Counted from the stretch's first letter, positions 7,605 to 16,772 are shown. The stretch: 64,000 nt of DNA from Nitrospirillum viridazoti CBAmc (GCF_000730165.1 NZ_CP022111.1:1860001-1924000), one strand, 5' to 3'. The notes: generated by a model not told the origin, from the sequence alone. Program-made: numbers and translations.

Positions 7605-8897
7605 CTAGCCCGCAACCATGGTCTGCCCAGCCATGGTGTGCCGGTCCGCCCGCCGGCCAAAGATCAGCGCCGTGCCCAGGATGACAGCGCCACACGCGGC
7701 CATGACCAGGGGCGTGGGCAGAAGGTTCAACAACGTCGGTGCCGCCGTCATGGCCACCAGCGTTCCCAGGCAGTCCAGCACCAGGAACAGGCGGAAAACG
7801 GCCGCAATCTCACCCCCGCTGAACCGCGTCTGGCGCAGGGTGGTCAGGGGGATTTGGCACACCGGGCCACCCGTGGCCGTGGCCGCGGCCGACAGCGCGA
7901 TGGCGGGCAATGTCCATGGCGCGGGCACGAACGTGGCCAGCGCCATGACGACGAAGCCGCCGCCCACCAGCACGTCCCCCGCGACCACCAGGGCCATGGG
8001 CCGGCGGGTCAGCACGCCCCCCGGCGGCAGGCTGCCTACCACCAGGTTGCTGATCAGGTTGCCGGCGCCATAGGCCGAGAACAGCAGGGCCAGGGCGGAC
8101 AGCCCGCTGAGGCCGAACCCGGCCAAACCCTGCTGACGCACCAGCAGCGGCAACGCCAGCCAAATGGTCAGCGTCCACAGGCCGCCGGTCAGGCCGCTGC
8201 GCCACAGCAGGTAAGTGAAGGGCGGCTCCCGCCGCACCAGGCGCCAGCCGGCCAGCAAGCGGCCCGCGAGGCTGTCCACCGCCGCCGCCGCGCGCATAGG
8301 CGCCTTCCCCGCCGGGTCGGCGAGATGCGACCGGACACTGAACACGGCGCAGGCCGATGCCAGGAAGCTGAGGCCGTTCACCCCCATCAGCGCCACCGGC
8401 GGCATCAGCGTCGCCAGGGCGCCCGCCAGGGTGGGACCGACCAGGCGCGCCAGACGCAAGGTGCCATCGAAAAGGGCGTTGGTCGCGGCCAGCAGGCTGC
8501 GGTCCGCCGTCAGCCGCGGCAACGAAGCCTGCAGCGCCGGGTCGAACAACCCCGCCAGGGCGGATAGCGCCACCGACGGCACCACCAGGGTCCACAGGGT
8601 GAGATGGCCGGTCAGCGCCGCCAGCACCGGCACCGCCGCCAAGCCGGCGCGCGCCAAGTCGGCCGCCATCATGACGCTGCCCTGGTCCCAGCGTTCCACC
8701 CAGGCGCCCGCCAGCAGCGCCACCGTCATCAGCGCCACCGTGTCGGCCGCCGCGACATACCCGGTGTCCGGCCCCACCAGCCCCACGGCCAACCAGACCA
8801 GCGCCATTTGATGCAGCTGGTCCCCCACCGCCGACAGCGACAACGCGCCCCATAGACGGGCGATGGGGCCGTGGGCCAAAGGTTTCAGCAGGCGCAT
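7605..8897 (-). CDS. MFS transporter (12-helix efflux type)
   Basis: 430 residues, hydrophobic throughout, with an MFS layout of two six-helix halves. Loop 2-3 reads GAWVERWDQGSVMMAADLARAG, a recognisable variant of the MFS A-motif region. The sequence resembles the enterobactin-exporter/DUF894-like branch (FDPALQASLPRLT, LRLARLVGPTLAGAL). Such proteins export small molecules or drugs. The start at 8897 gives a normal N-terminus (RLLKPLAHGPIARLWGALSLSAVGDQLHQMAL). It lies 144 bases upstream of the LysE pair on the same strand; a shared transcript is possible but not shown. Substrate unknown. Confidence 0.85.
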   Translation of the reverse strand: MRLLKPLAHGPIARLWGALSLSAVGDQLHQMALVWLAVGLVGPDTGYVAAADTVALMTVALLAGAWVERWDQGSVMMAADLARAGLAAVPVLAALTGHLTLWTLVVPSVALSALAGLFDPALQASLPRLTADRSLLAATNALFDGTLRLARLVGPTLAGALATLMPPVALMGVNGLSFLASACAVFSVRSHLADPAGKAPMRAAAAVDSLAGRLLAGWRLVRREPPFTYLLWRSGLTGGLWTLTIWLALPLLVRQQGLAGFGLSGLSALALLFSAYGAGNLISNLVVGSLPPGGVLTRRPMALVVAGDVLVGGGFVVMALATFVPAPWTLPAIALSAAATATGGPVCQIPLTTLRQTRFSGGEIAAVFRLFLVLDCLGTLVAMTAAPTLLNLLPTPLVMAACGAVILGTALIFGRRADRHTMAGQTMVAG

Positions 8898-9742
8898 CGA
8901 AAGGACGTCGGGATTAGTGTGGCCGCGTGGGGTCCCTTCCTGCTTACAGCAAGCGACCGGCCTGTCCAGTGTCGTTCCCGACAGTCAGCCCCCCACAGCC
9001 TAAAGCTTCATAGGGCCGTCGCGTCTGCACAGCTTTGCGGCAACATGCCTGTAACAATCCTGAATTGCCCAATCGCTGTGCGCCCGGTTCGCCGTTGCCT
9101 CGGCCGAAATGCTTATATCGCAGCCGCGAACGAATTGGCCCGGTTATTGCTGATAAACCCTGACAGAGTGAAAACGGTCTCATCCCCCTGAAATGGGGGG
9201 CTGGAACCGGGGTTTTGGCAGTTGGGTCGATAAAGAGAAACGCGAGCAGACTTCCATCCACTCCTCAATTTGACAGAGACGCATGACGAAACGGGCCGTC
9301 ACCATCATTGTCAAAAATATTTCCCGGACTCCCGGTCGCGCTGATCTGGTGATTGGCCGGCGCGCCGGCAAGATTCCGACTCGCGATATTTTATATTCCT
9401 ATAATAATATTGCAGGTGTGGCCGTCCACGCGGGCGGCTATTCATATTTTAAGCGATCATTTCCTTTCACACCCCCGTCAACCAGAGCATGAGGACACGC
9501 CCCGGGAGCCGCGCGCGGCGCTGACCCGGCAGCGCACCCCTGTACCGGCGACTTCACGGAAATTGTGCGACGCACACGTCCGAAGCCGCCGCCGATTACC
9601 CCACTCCGCCCGCCGGGCCCGGCCCGGCGGGCCGGAGACGACAAGTCCCGCCGCTTGAAATCAAAAGTGGCACGGGCGCGCGCCATCAGGCGCCGCATCC
9701 GTCGATACAGGACCATAAAAAACGGAACAGGAGAGCCTTGCC
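8898..9742. other. Large divergent intergenic region, no supported gene
   Basis: 845 bases between the MFS gene and the RidA-like gene. Base composition drops near 9240-9480, with an AT-rich core at 9385-9411 (TATAAT at 9400-9405) and a TTGACA at 9269-9274, so promoter elements for the downstream operon probably lie here. The short reading frames present have no ribosome sites and no protein-like composition. No tRNA or known riboswitch was recognised. A GC-rich inverted repeat follows at 9609. Confidence 0.55.
9609..9631. repeat. Perfect 10-bp inverted repeat in the RidA operon leader
   Basis: CCCGCCGGGC and GCCCGGCGGG are separated by 3 bases, 111 bases before the RidA-like start codon. 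There is no T run after it, so it is a leader hairpin, operator or mRNA-stabilising structure rather than an obvious terminator. Confidence 0.6.
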
Positions 9743-10309
9743 TTGACCACCCATCCCCCCCGCGGTCCCGAGCGCCGCATGGCCCGCTTCCTGGGCGCCC
9801 TGGCCCTGACCGCCGTGCTGGCAGGCATCATCACCGAAGCCGGCATCATCTCATCCAGCGGAACGGCAACGGCCAAGCAGCCCATCACCCGCACCGACGC
9901 CGCCGGTGGCTTCCCCATCTCCGCCGCGGTATCCGTGCCGGCGGGATCGGACGTGGTGTACCTCAGCGGCATGACGCCGTCGGTGGCCGACCCCAGCGCG
10001 CCCAAGGGCAGCCCGCAGGCCTATGGCGACACCGCCACCCAGACCGTCAGCACCCTGAACAAAATCAAGGAGGCGCTGGCCGCCCAGAAGCTGACCCTGG
10101 GTGACGTGGTCATGATGCACGTCTACCTGGTGGGCGATCCGGCCCATGACGGCAAGATGGATTTCGCCGGCATGATGTCCGGCTACACGCAGTTCTTCGG
10201 CACGGCCGAACAACCCAACAAGCCCGCCCGCACCACCGTGCAGGTGGCGGGCCTGGCGGCCCCCGGCCTGATGGTCGAGATCGAGGTGATCGCCGCCCGC
10301 GCGCCCTGA
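9743..10309 (+). CDS. Exported RidA/YjgF-family protein
   Basis: 188 residues from a TTG start placed 9 bases after AGGAG; the next in-frame ATG is at 9779. RidA proteins hydrolyse reactive enamines/imines released by amino-acid or amine metabolism. The core (residues 45-188) contains the catalytic arginine (R163 in KPARTTVQVAGL) and the following VEIE (E179), both expected for imine deaminase activity. Unlike the common cytosolic 130-residue form, this one has a hydrophobic leader at residues 14-32 (ARFLGALALTAVLAGII), so it is probably exported or membrane-tethered. It is the first gene of a run with a Tat-signal flavin amine oxidase and a cytochrome c. This context fits removal of the imine made by the oxidase. 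Confidence 0.85.
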   Translation: MTTHPPRGPERRMARFLGALALTAVLAGIITEAGIISSSGTATAKQPITRTDAAGGFPISAAVSVPAGSDVVYLSGMTPSVADPSAPKGSPQAYGDTATQTVSTLNKIKEALAAQKLTLGDVVMMHVYLVGDPAHDGKMDFAGMMSGYTQFFGTAEQPNKPARTTVQVAGLAAPGLMVEIEVIAARAP

Positions 10310-10391
10310 CGCCGTTCCGGCGACCCAAGGGCCTGGTGACACCCGCCGCGAACCGGCGGGCGGTCCCGCGATGCGGACAAGGAGGGTGCAT

Positions 10392-11993
10392 ATGCCTGCC
10401 ATGACGGACCTGCCCCGCGCCGGGGTGACACGGCGCCATTTTCTGGAAAAGGCGGCGCTGCTGGGCGGCAGCGCCATGGTGATGACGGCGCTGAACGCCT
10501 GGGGGGCGGGGATCGCCTCCATGACCAGCGCGCCGCCAGCCCTGCGCGGGTCAGGCGCGGGGCACAAGCTACTGATCCTGGGTGCCGGCGTGGCTGGCAT
10601 GACGGCGGCCTATGAAATGTCCAAGCTGGGCTATCAGGTCACCATCCTGGAAGCCCGCGCCTTCGGCGGCGGCCGCTGCCAAACCGCCCGCAAGGGCTTC
10701 AAGATGACAGAGCTGGGCGGGGAGGAGCAGGAGTGCAAGTTCGATGAGGGCCTGTACCTGAACCACGGCCCTTGGCGCATCCCGTTCTGCCATCGCTCCA
10801 CCCTGCACTACACCAAGACGTTCGGCATCCCGCTGGAGGTCTTCGTCAACGAGAACGACGCCAGCTACGCCCAGTTCGACACGGTGAAGGGCCCCCTGGC
10901 CGGCAAGCGCGTGCGCCAGTTCGAGATACGGGCCGACATGCGGGGCTACACGTCGGAACTGGTGGCCAAGGCCGCCACCTCGGGCAAGCTGGACACCGGC
11001 CTGGCCAAGGACGACGTGGAACTGTTCATTGAGTACCTGCGCGGCGAAGGCTATCTGGAGAGCGACCTCAGCTATCGCGGCACGGAAGGCCGCGGCTACA
11101 AGGTCAACCCGGGCGCCGGCATCGATGACCCCGGTCCCGGCGTGCCCAGCACCCCCTACGCCTTCCCTGATCTGGTGCAGTCCCGGCTGTGGCGCATGGT
11201 CCAGTCGGTCGGCACCTTCGACCAGCAGCACACCATGTTCCAGCCCGTAGGCGGCATGGACCGCATCGCCAAGGGCTTCGAGAAGCACGTCGGCCATCTG
11301 ATCAAGTACAACGCGGAGGTGGAGCGGATCCGCCAGTCCGACAGCGGCGTCACGGTGGACTACCTGGACACCAAGACGGGTAAGCGCGCCACGATCAGCG
11401 CCGATTACTGTCTGTGCACCATCCCGGTCAGCGTGCTGCGCACCATCGATGCCGACTTCTCCGACGCCTACAAGCAGGCCATGGGGCAGTTGTCCTATGA
11501 TCCGGTGTGCAAGATCGGCCTGCAGATGAAACGCCGCTTCTGGGAAGAGGACGACGCCATTTATGGCGGCCATGTCTACACCGACGCCCCCGGCATCAAT
11601 TTGATCAGCCTGCCGTCATCCGGCTGGCAGTCGGCCAAGGGTGTGCTGCTGGGCTATTATATGTTCGGCGCCGATGCGACGGACATGAGCGGCAACACCC
11701 CGGCGGAGCGCGCGGCCATCGCGCTGGAGGCGGGGCAGCGCATCTTCCCCCACTACAAGGACAGCTTCGAGACCGCCTTCTCCGCCTCCTGGCACCTGAT
11801 CCAGTACAATCTGGGCGGCTGGGGCAACTGGAGCGCGGAGGCGCGGGCGAACGCCTACCCGGTGCTGGTCAAGCCTGACCGCCGCATCTACCTGGCGGGA
11901 GAGCACATCAGCTATATCGGCGGCTGGCAGGCCGGGGCCATCGAGTCCGCCTGGCACCAGATCGCCCAGATCCATCAGCGCGTGGCGGCGTGA
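10392..11993 (+). CDS. Tat-exported flavin amine oxidase/dehydrogenase
   Basis: 533 residues. The N-terminus GVTRRHFLEKAALLGGSAMV is a twin-arginine signal (RR at 14-15), so the enzyme should fold with FAD and be exported. The dinucleotide-binding motif GAGVAGMTAAYEMSKLGY (Gly64, 66, 69) and the following EAR/GGRCQT segment are those of the flavin monoamine oxidase superfamily. The C-terminal LAGEHISYIGGWQAGAIESA closes the FAD site. Members oxidise amines or L-amino acids to imines. ATG 10392 is chosen because GGAGG lies 6 bases upstream. The cytochrome c gene starts 8 bases after its stop and an exported RidA-like gene precedes it. That suggests electrons go to a c-type cytochrome rather than oxygen, as known for NicA2 with CycN. 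The actual amine is unknown. Confidence 0.88.
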   Translation: MPAMTDLPRAGVTRRHFLEKAALLGGSAMVMTALNAWGAGIASMTSAPPALRGSGAGHKLLILGAGVAGMTAAYEMSKLGYQVTILEARAFGGGRCQTARKGFKMTELGGEEQECKFDEGLYLNHGPWRIPFCHRSTLHYTKTFGIPLEVFVNENDASYAQFDTVKGPLAGKRVRQFEIRADMRGYTSELVAKAATSGKLDTGLAKDDVELFIEYLRGEGYLESDLSYRGTEGRGYKVNPGAGIDDPGPGVPSTPYAFPDLVQSRLWRMVQSVGTFDQQHTMFQPVGGMDRIAKGFEKHVGHLIKYNAEVERIRQSDSGVTVDYLDTKTGKRATISADYCLCTIPVSVLRTIDADFSDAYKQAMGQLSYDPVCKIGLQMKRRFWEEDDAIYGGHVYTDAPGINLISLPSSGWQSAKGVLLGYYMFGADATDMSGNTPAERAAIALEAGQRIFPHYKDSFETAFSASWHLIQYNLGGWGNWSAEARANAYPVLVKPDRRIYLAGEHISYIGGWQAGAIESAWHQIAQIHQRVAA

Positions 11994-12001
11994 GGGACAG
12001 G

Positions 12002-12412
12002 ATGCGCCAGACCATCATCCTCACCGCCGCTATCCTCACCGCTGGTGTCGCCGGCTTGGCCATGACGTCGCCGGCCCTGGCGCAGGACGTGGCCAAGGGC
12101 CAGGATCTGTTCAACCACAAATGCGCCGCCTGCCACCAGAAGACCGGCCTGGGCGTGAAGGGCGCCTTCCCAGCGCTGGCGGGCGACCCCTTTGTGCAGG
12201 GCGATCCCGAGCCGATGGTGCGCACCGTGCTGCAAGGCCGGGGCGGCATGCCCACCTTCGCGGCCCTGCTGAGCGAGGCGCAGTTGGCCGACATCATCAG
12301 TTACGTCCGGCAGGCCTGGGGCAACAAGGCGCCGGCCGTGGACCCGGGCTTCGTTGCGCAAGTGAAGGCGAACGCCCATCCGCAGGACAAGGCGCCGACC
12401 GTCACCCACTGA
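12002..12412 (+). CDS. Class I cytochrome c, periplasmic
   Basis: 136 residues with a Sec signal peptide (MRQTIILTAAILTAGVAGLA ... ALA at about residue 27). One heme-binding motif CAACH lies at 41-45, and Met83 in GRGGMPTF is the likely axial ligand, followed by LSEAQLADIISYVR, the usual C-terminal helix. The start ATG 12002 follows GAGGGACAGG, overlapping the stop region of the flavin amine oxidase; a GTG at 11990 is an alternative. Tight coupling to the oxidase implies that this protein accepts electrons from it and passes them to the respiratory chain. Single-heme cytochromes of this size are generic, so that role rests on context. Confidence 0.9.
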   Translation: MRQTIILTAAILTAGVAGLAMTSPALAQDVAKGQDLFNHKCAACHQKTGLGVKGAFPALAGDPFVQGDPEPMVRTVLQGRGGMPTFAALLSEAQLADIISYVRQAWGNKAPAVDPGFVAQVKANAHPQDKAPTVTH

Positions 12413-12704
12413 TCGGGGCGGTCGGCCTGGAGTTCAACGCGTCTTGAAGGACACTTTTCCTGGATGGGGGTCGGGAAGCCCCGAAATCCAGGAAAGGGTC
12501 CGGAAGGGCCAAGGCAAGGGAAAGGAATACGACTGTAAGTCATGACGCCTTTCAAAAAGGCAAATCTACTTCCGCATCGCAATCGATGAGGATTTGAAAA
12601 GAGGCGGCCGGGGCAATGAGTCGCTTCGTTTCATAAAATTTGCGGGGAATCGCGCCATCAAGCTGCCGTGATCTAACAAAACATCCAAAGATCAGGGGGC
12701 CAAC
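12413..12704. other. Intergenic region with stem-loops ahead of a TonB receptor
   Basis: 292 bases without a gene. A long-armed inverted repeat (12456-12495) and a small GCCTTT-CAA-AAAGGC hairpin (12547-12561) are visible. The latter part is AT-richer and probably carries the promoter of the receptor at 12705, whose ribosome site AGGGGG lies 5 bases before ATG. Confidence 0.5.
12456..12495. repeat. Inverted repeat with 10-bp perfect arms
   Basis: TTTCCTGGAT and ATCCAGGAAA enclose 20 bases that themselves contain GGGG/CCCC pairing, about 43 bases after the cytochrome c stop. It may end the amine-oxidase operon, although no T tract follows. Confidence 0.55.
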
Positions 12705-15149
12705 ATGACGCTTACAAACAACACCAACGCCATAAGTGCGCGTAAAGCCTTGGGTATCGCCCTGCTGTGCTCAGCGGGATGGCTGGCCATGGGCACGGCC
12801 AACGCCGCCACGGCGCCGGCCGCCGATGCCGACGCCTTGTCGGAAATCGTGGTGACGGGCAGCCGCCGCGTCGACCGCTCGGTCGCCGACAGCCCGTCGC
12901 CCATCGATGTCTTCACGCCCGAGGATCTGGCCCACCAGGCCGGCGGCGACACCAACGACCTGCTGCGCCAACTGGTGCCGTCGTTCAACGTCGCCCGCTT
13001 CTCCATCTCCGACGGGTCGACCTTCGTGCGCCCGCCGACGCTGCGCGGCCTGCCGCCCGATGAGACGCTGGTGCTGATCAACGGCAAGCGCTTCCACCGC
13101 TCGGCCCTGGTGCAGATCGGCGCCAACGGCCTGACCCAGGGCTCGCAAGGCCCCGACCTGGCACAAATCCCCTCCATCGCCATCAAGCAGCTGGAAGTGC
13201 TGCGCGACGGCGCCGCCGCCCAGTACGGGTCCGACGCCATCGCCGGCGTCATGAACTTCACCCTGAAGGACAGCGCCGACCAGGGCACGGTGGTGGCCCA
13301 ATGGGGCCAGACCTACGCCGGCGACGGCGGCAGCGCCCATATCCAGGCCAACTCCGGCCTGCCCCTGGGCGACCGCGGCTTCGTCAACATCAGCGCCGAG
13401 TATGTGAAGAACGACCCGACCTCACGCGGGACCCAGCGCCCCGACGCCGCCAAGCTGACGGCCCAGGGCCTGACCATCCCCAACCCGGCCCAGCGCTTCG
13501 GCGACCCGGCGGTGGAGGCGGAGCGGCTGTTCATCAACAGCGGCATCGACCTGGGCGACAATTCCAAGGTCTACCTGTTCGGCAACTTCGGCCACAGCTA
13601 CGCCAAGGAAAGCTTCAACTACCGCAACCCCACCACGGTGTCGTGGCTGATCACGCCCATCACCCTGGACAGCGGCGCCACGTTCAAGTGGAACAGCGTC
13701 TTCCCCAATGGCTTCACGCCCTGGTTCTACGGCGACATCCTGGATAGCAGCATCACCGGTGGCTACAAGACGACCCTGAAGAACGGCCTGATCATCGACG
13801 CCAGCGCCAGCTACGGCAAGGATGAGCTGCGCTACAGCATCCGCAACACCGTCAACCCCTCGCTCGGGCCCAGCAGCCCGCACCAGTTCTATGTCGGCAC
13901 CCAGATTCAGGAGGAAACCAACCTGAACCTGGACCTGACCTATCCGGTAAACCTCAGCTGGCTGGCCAGCCCCTTGACGCTGGCGGGCGGCGGTGAATAC
14001 CGGCGTGAGACCTACACCATCAAGTCCGGCGACGTGGCCTCGTACCAGGCCGGCAAATACTACACCTACGGCATGCCCATCGGGTCCAACGGCTATCCCG
14101 GCTTCACCGCCACCGATGCCGGCCAGTACCCGCGCGGCAACTACGCCTTCTATGCCGACGCCGAAGCCGACATCATCAAGAACCTGAGCGCCGGCGTGGC
14201 CCTGCGCTACGAAGACTTCGACGATTTCGGCGACACCACCAATTGGAAGATCTTCGGCCGCTATCAGCTGACTGACTGGGTGGCCGTGCGATCGTCCATC
14301 AACACCGGCTTCCGCGCCCCCACGCCCGGCCAGTCGCACATCAGCAGCACGCAGACCACCTTCAAGGCGGGCAGCCCGGAGCCCATCGTGCTGGGCACCT
14401 TCCCCGTCGACAGCGCGGTGGCCCAGTACTACGGCGCCAAGACGCTGAAGCCCGAGACCTCGTTCAACATCGCCGGCGGCCTGGTCTTCGATCTGCCGGG
14501 CGGGGTCAACCTGACCGTCGACTATTACAACATCAAGGTCGAGGACCGCATCGGCATCACCAGCGACTTCACCGTCTCCGCCGCCGACCAGATCAAGCTG
14601 GCGGCGCTGGGCGTGACGGGCGCCAACACCCTGGGCAACGTGAACTTCTTCGCCAACGCCTTCGACACCCGCAGCCAGGGCGTGGACATCGTCGCCAACA
14701 AGACTTTCGAAGTTTATGACGGCGACCTGCACCTGACGGCGGCGGCCAACATCAACCACACCGACGTCACCAAGTACGACGCCAGCGTGATCGATGCCAA
14801 CCGCAAGGCGGACATCGAGAACGGCCTGCCGCATTACCGCGTGAACCTGACCGCCACCTACGACATCGGCGCGTTCAGCCTCATGTACCGCGGCAGCTAC
14901 TACGGCGCCTGGCAGGACAATTCCAGCGCCGGCCAGCATTACGACCCCAATTGGATCTTCGACGCGGAGATCGCCTACAAGGTGACCGAGGACCTGACCG
15001 CCACCGTTGGCGCGCAGAACCTGTTCGACACCTATCCGCAGAAGAACCGCAGTGCCGGCCGCCTGAACTATGGCGACCAGTACCCGGACACCTCGCCCTT
15101 CGGGTACGACGGCGGCATGTACTATTTCCGCGTGGCCTACAAGTGGTAA
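12705..15149 (+). CDS. TonB-dependent outer-membrane receptor
   Basis: 814 residues with a signal peptide ending near AANAA (residues 13-35) and a TonB-box-like EIVVTGSRR at about 47-55. A plug domain follows with the typical TLRGLPPDETLVLINGKR and IKQLEVLRDGAAAQYGSDAI segments. A 22-strand barrel ends in the aromatic tripeptide YKW. Such receptors import siderophores, vitamins, sugars or other large nutrients using TonB energy. Nothing in the immediate context names a substrate: the upstream operon is amine oxidation and the downstream gene is a small membrane protein after a strong terminator. It belongs to the broad iron-complex-type group common in carbohydrate-using alphaproteobacteria. 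No Fur box was seen upstream. Confidence 0.9.
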   Translation: MTLTNNTNAISARKALGIALLCSAGWLAMGTANAATAPAADADALSEIVVTGSRRVDRSVADSPSPIDVFTPEDLAHQAGGDTNDLLRQLVPSFNVARFSISDGSTFVRPPTLRGLPPDETLVLINGKRFHRSALVQIGANGLTQGSQGPDLAQIPSIAIKQLEVLRDGAAAQYGSDAIAGVMNFTLKDSADQGTVVAQWGQTYAGDGGSAHIQANSGLPLGDRGFVNISAEYVKNDPTSRGTQRPDAAKLTAQGLTIPNPAQRFGDPAVEAERLFINSGIDLGDNSKVYLFGNFGHSYAKESFNYRNPTTVSWLITPITLDSGATFKWNSVFPNGFTPWFYGDILDSSITGGYKTTLKNGLIIDASASYGKDELRYSIRNTVNPSLGPSSPHQFYVGTQIQEETNLNLDLTYPVNLSWLASPLTLAGGGEYRRETYTIKSGDVASYQAGKYYTYGMPIGSNGYPGFTATDAGQYPRGNYAFYADAEADIIKNLSAGVALRYEDFDDFGDTTNWKIFGRYQLTDWVAVRSSINTGFRAPTPGQSHISSTQTTFKAGSPEPIVLGTFPVDSAVAQYYGAKTLKPETSFNIAGGLVFDLPGGVNLTVDYYNIKVEDRIGITSDFTVSAADQIKLAALGVTGANTLGNVNFFANAFDTRSQGVDIVANKTFEVYDGDLHLTAAANINHTDVTKYDASVIDANRKADIENGLPHYRVNLTATYDIGAFSLMYRGSYYGAWQDNSSAGQHYDPNWIFDAEIAYKVTEDLTATVGAQNLFDTYPQKNRSAGRLNYGDQYPDTSPFGYDGGMYYFRVAYKW

Positions 15150-15175
15150 GCGCCTGAACCAGGCGTGATCGAGGG

Positions 15176-15205
15176 GGCCGCCCGGGCGACTGGGCGGCCT
15201 TTTCC
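15176..15205 (+). terminator. Intrinsic terminator after TonB receptor
   Basis: An 8-bp perfect stem GGCCGCCC/GGGCGGCC with an 8-base loop is followed immediately by TTTTCC, 26 bases past the receptor stop. Confidence 0.85.
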
Positions 15206-15275
15206 TTTGGTGTTTGCCAACATCCCGGCACCCGGCATAGTGGGCCTATAACAACCTTTGGGGGACGTCCTTTCC

Positions 15276-15638
15276 ATGGCCGTTATCGCGAACATCCTGG
15301 TGGCCATCGTGGCCCTGCTGCACGCCTGGTTCCTGGTGCTGGAGATGGTGCTGTGGACCAAGCCGCTGGGCCTGCGCACCTTCCGCAACTCCCCGGAAAG
15401 GGCGGCGCAGACGGCCGTGCTGGCCGCCAACCAGGGCCTGTACAACGGCTTCCTGGCGGCGGGCCTGGTCTGGGGCCTGTCCTATCCCGACCCGTCGGCG
15501 GCGCTGCACATCAAGACCTTCTTCCTGCTGTGCGTGATCGTGGCCGGCGCTTACGGCGCCTGGTCCGTCAGCCGCCGCATCCTGATGATCCAGGCCCTAC
15601 CGGCGGCCGTGGCCCTTGCCGCGCTGTGGCTGGCGTGA
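15276..15638 (+). CDS. DUF1304-family small membrane protein
   Basis: 120 residues with four predicted membrane helices (AVIANILVAIVALLHAWFLV at the N-terminus, then segments near 52-70, 75-95 and 100-120). The EMVLWTKPLGLRTF loop and AANQGLYNGFLAAGLVWGL are characteristic of DUF1304 proteins, inner-membrane proteins of unknown function. ATG 15276 is preferred, with GGGGGA about 10 bases upstream; a TTG at 15258 is in frame. It stands alone after a terminator and converges on the DUF6607-like gene. Confidence 0.75.
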   Translation: MAVIANILVAIVALLHAWFLVLEMVLWTKPLGLRTFRNSPERAAQTAVLAANQGLYNGFLAAGLVWGLSYPDPSAALHIKTFFLLCVIVAGAYGAWSVSRRILMIQALPAAVALAALWLA

Positions 15639-15662
15639 AAACCGGACACGGCTGGGGCGACA

Positions 15663-16694
15663 TCAGGCGCCGGACTTGGCCGGGACTTGCGTCGCGTCGG
15701 CGATGACGCGGCGGGCCTCGGCGACGGCGTCCGGCGTGCTTTTATCGCCCTTGGCGATGGTGTCGGCCAAGCCCATCAGCGCCTTGCCGGTGACGGAGCC
15801 GTTGTTGGCCTCTTCCGTCACGCTCACCCCCTGGTGCCGGGCGATGGCTTGGTCCCAGGCGGCGCGCACGGCCGCCCAGTAGGTGGACGTCCTGGCCCAG
15901 TACTCCTCCGCCGCCGCGACGGGGAAGTCGTCGGAGCGGTTGTAGGTGTTGACCACCGTCTCATGCACGAAGGTCACCAACGTGCCGTCGCGGGGCCCTA
16001 TCTTGGCGTTGTCCTGCTCATGCACCCAGCCGGCGGGCGTGAGCGCGTGGCGGTTGGTACCGCTGTAGCGGTCATAGGGCGGGTGCCGGGTGGCGTCGCG
16101 GCGGGCCAGGGGCCGCCAGGTCTCATCACTGGTCCAGCGCGAGACGCCGGCATCGTGGCGCCAGCGGCCCACCCCGCCATAACGCGGGGAATCGTCCGTC
16201 TGCCAGACGGTCTGCGACCAGGCGCCTCTGGCGGCCGCCCCCTCCACCGGGGTCAGCGACCAGTGGCCGGTGCCCTGGTAGGTTAGCACGGTGGCGGGCT
16301 GGTGGACCCAGTCCTGGCGCCAATGCTTCACCACCACGGGCAGGCCGTCCTCGCCATCCACCACCAGGATGTGCTGCAGGCGGATGATGGAGCCGGTGTC
16401 CTCCACCACCCGCACCACCTCATCCCCGCCGCTGACCTTGGGCGCGATGGGCTTGTAGTCGGCCAGGAAGGGCGTGGTTTCCCGGAAATCGAAAGTTACC
16501 TTGTAGGTGCCGGCCATGGCCAGGATGGCTTTACGGTCCTGTTCCGGCGCGGCGGTGGAGGGTGCGGCGGTTTCGGCCGCGCGGGCGGCCAGCGGCAAGT
16601 GGGCGGTCACGCCCAGCAGGGCGGCGCCGGTCAGGAAGGTCCGGCGGCCAGTCTTCAGGATGCCAGGCGTCTTCAGGGTGTCATGCAGGGTCAT
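15663..16694 (-). CDS. Secreted protein, probably DUF6607 family
   Basis: 343 residues. The N-terminus TGRRTFLTGAALLGVTAHLPLAARAA is a Tat-like or Sec signal ending near residue 40. The mature part is rich in tryptophan and charged residues (HWRQDWVHQPATVLTYQG, VWQTDDSPRYGGVGRW, GWVHEQDNAKI). This pattern matches my recollection of the DUF6607 family, often found beside heme-type TonB receptors; the family name should be confirmed. It lies 129 bases downstream of such a receptor on the same strand, separated by two strong hairpins, so it may be expressed at a lower level from the same iron-responsive transcript. Function unknown; periplasmic handling of the imported ligand is one possibility. 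Confidence 0.65.
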   Translation of the reverse strand: MTLHDTLKTPGILKTGRRTFLTGAALLGVTAHLPLAARAAETAAPSTAAPEQDRKAILAMAGTYKVTFDFRETTPFLADYKPIAPKVSGGDEVVRVVEDTGSIIRLQHILVVDGEDGLPVVVKHWRQDWVHQPATVLTYQGTGHWSLTPVEGAAARGAWSQTVWQTDDSPRYGGVGRWRHDAGVSRWTSDETWRPLARRDATRHPPYDRYSGTNRHALTPAGWVHEQDNAKIGPRDGTLVTFVHETVVNTYNRSDDFPVAAAEEYWARTSTYWAAVRAAWDQAIARHQGVSVTEEANNGSVTGKALMGLADTIAKGDKSTPDAVAEARRVIADATQVPAKSGA

Positions 16695-16734
16695 CGGGTG
16701 GCCTCTTGGGGCAGGTCATGCGATCGGGGAAGAA

Positions 16735-16769
16735 GGTGGCGGCGGGCGCGGGCGGGACCCGCCGCCACC
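16735..16769 (-). terminator. 12-bp stem hairpin between heme receptor and DUF6607-like gene
   Basis: GGTGGCGGCGGG and its perfect complement enclose 11 bases. On the minus strand it is followed by TTCTTCCCC, a weak T tract, so it may be a partial terminator between the receptor and the secreted protein gene. Confidence 0.5.
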
Positions 16770-16772
16770 GGG

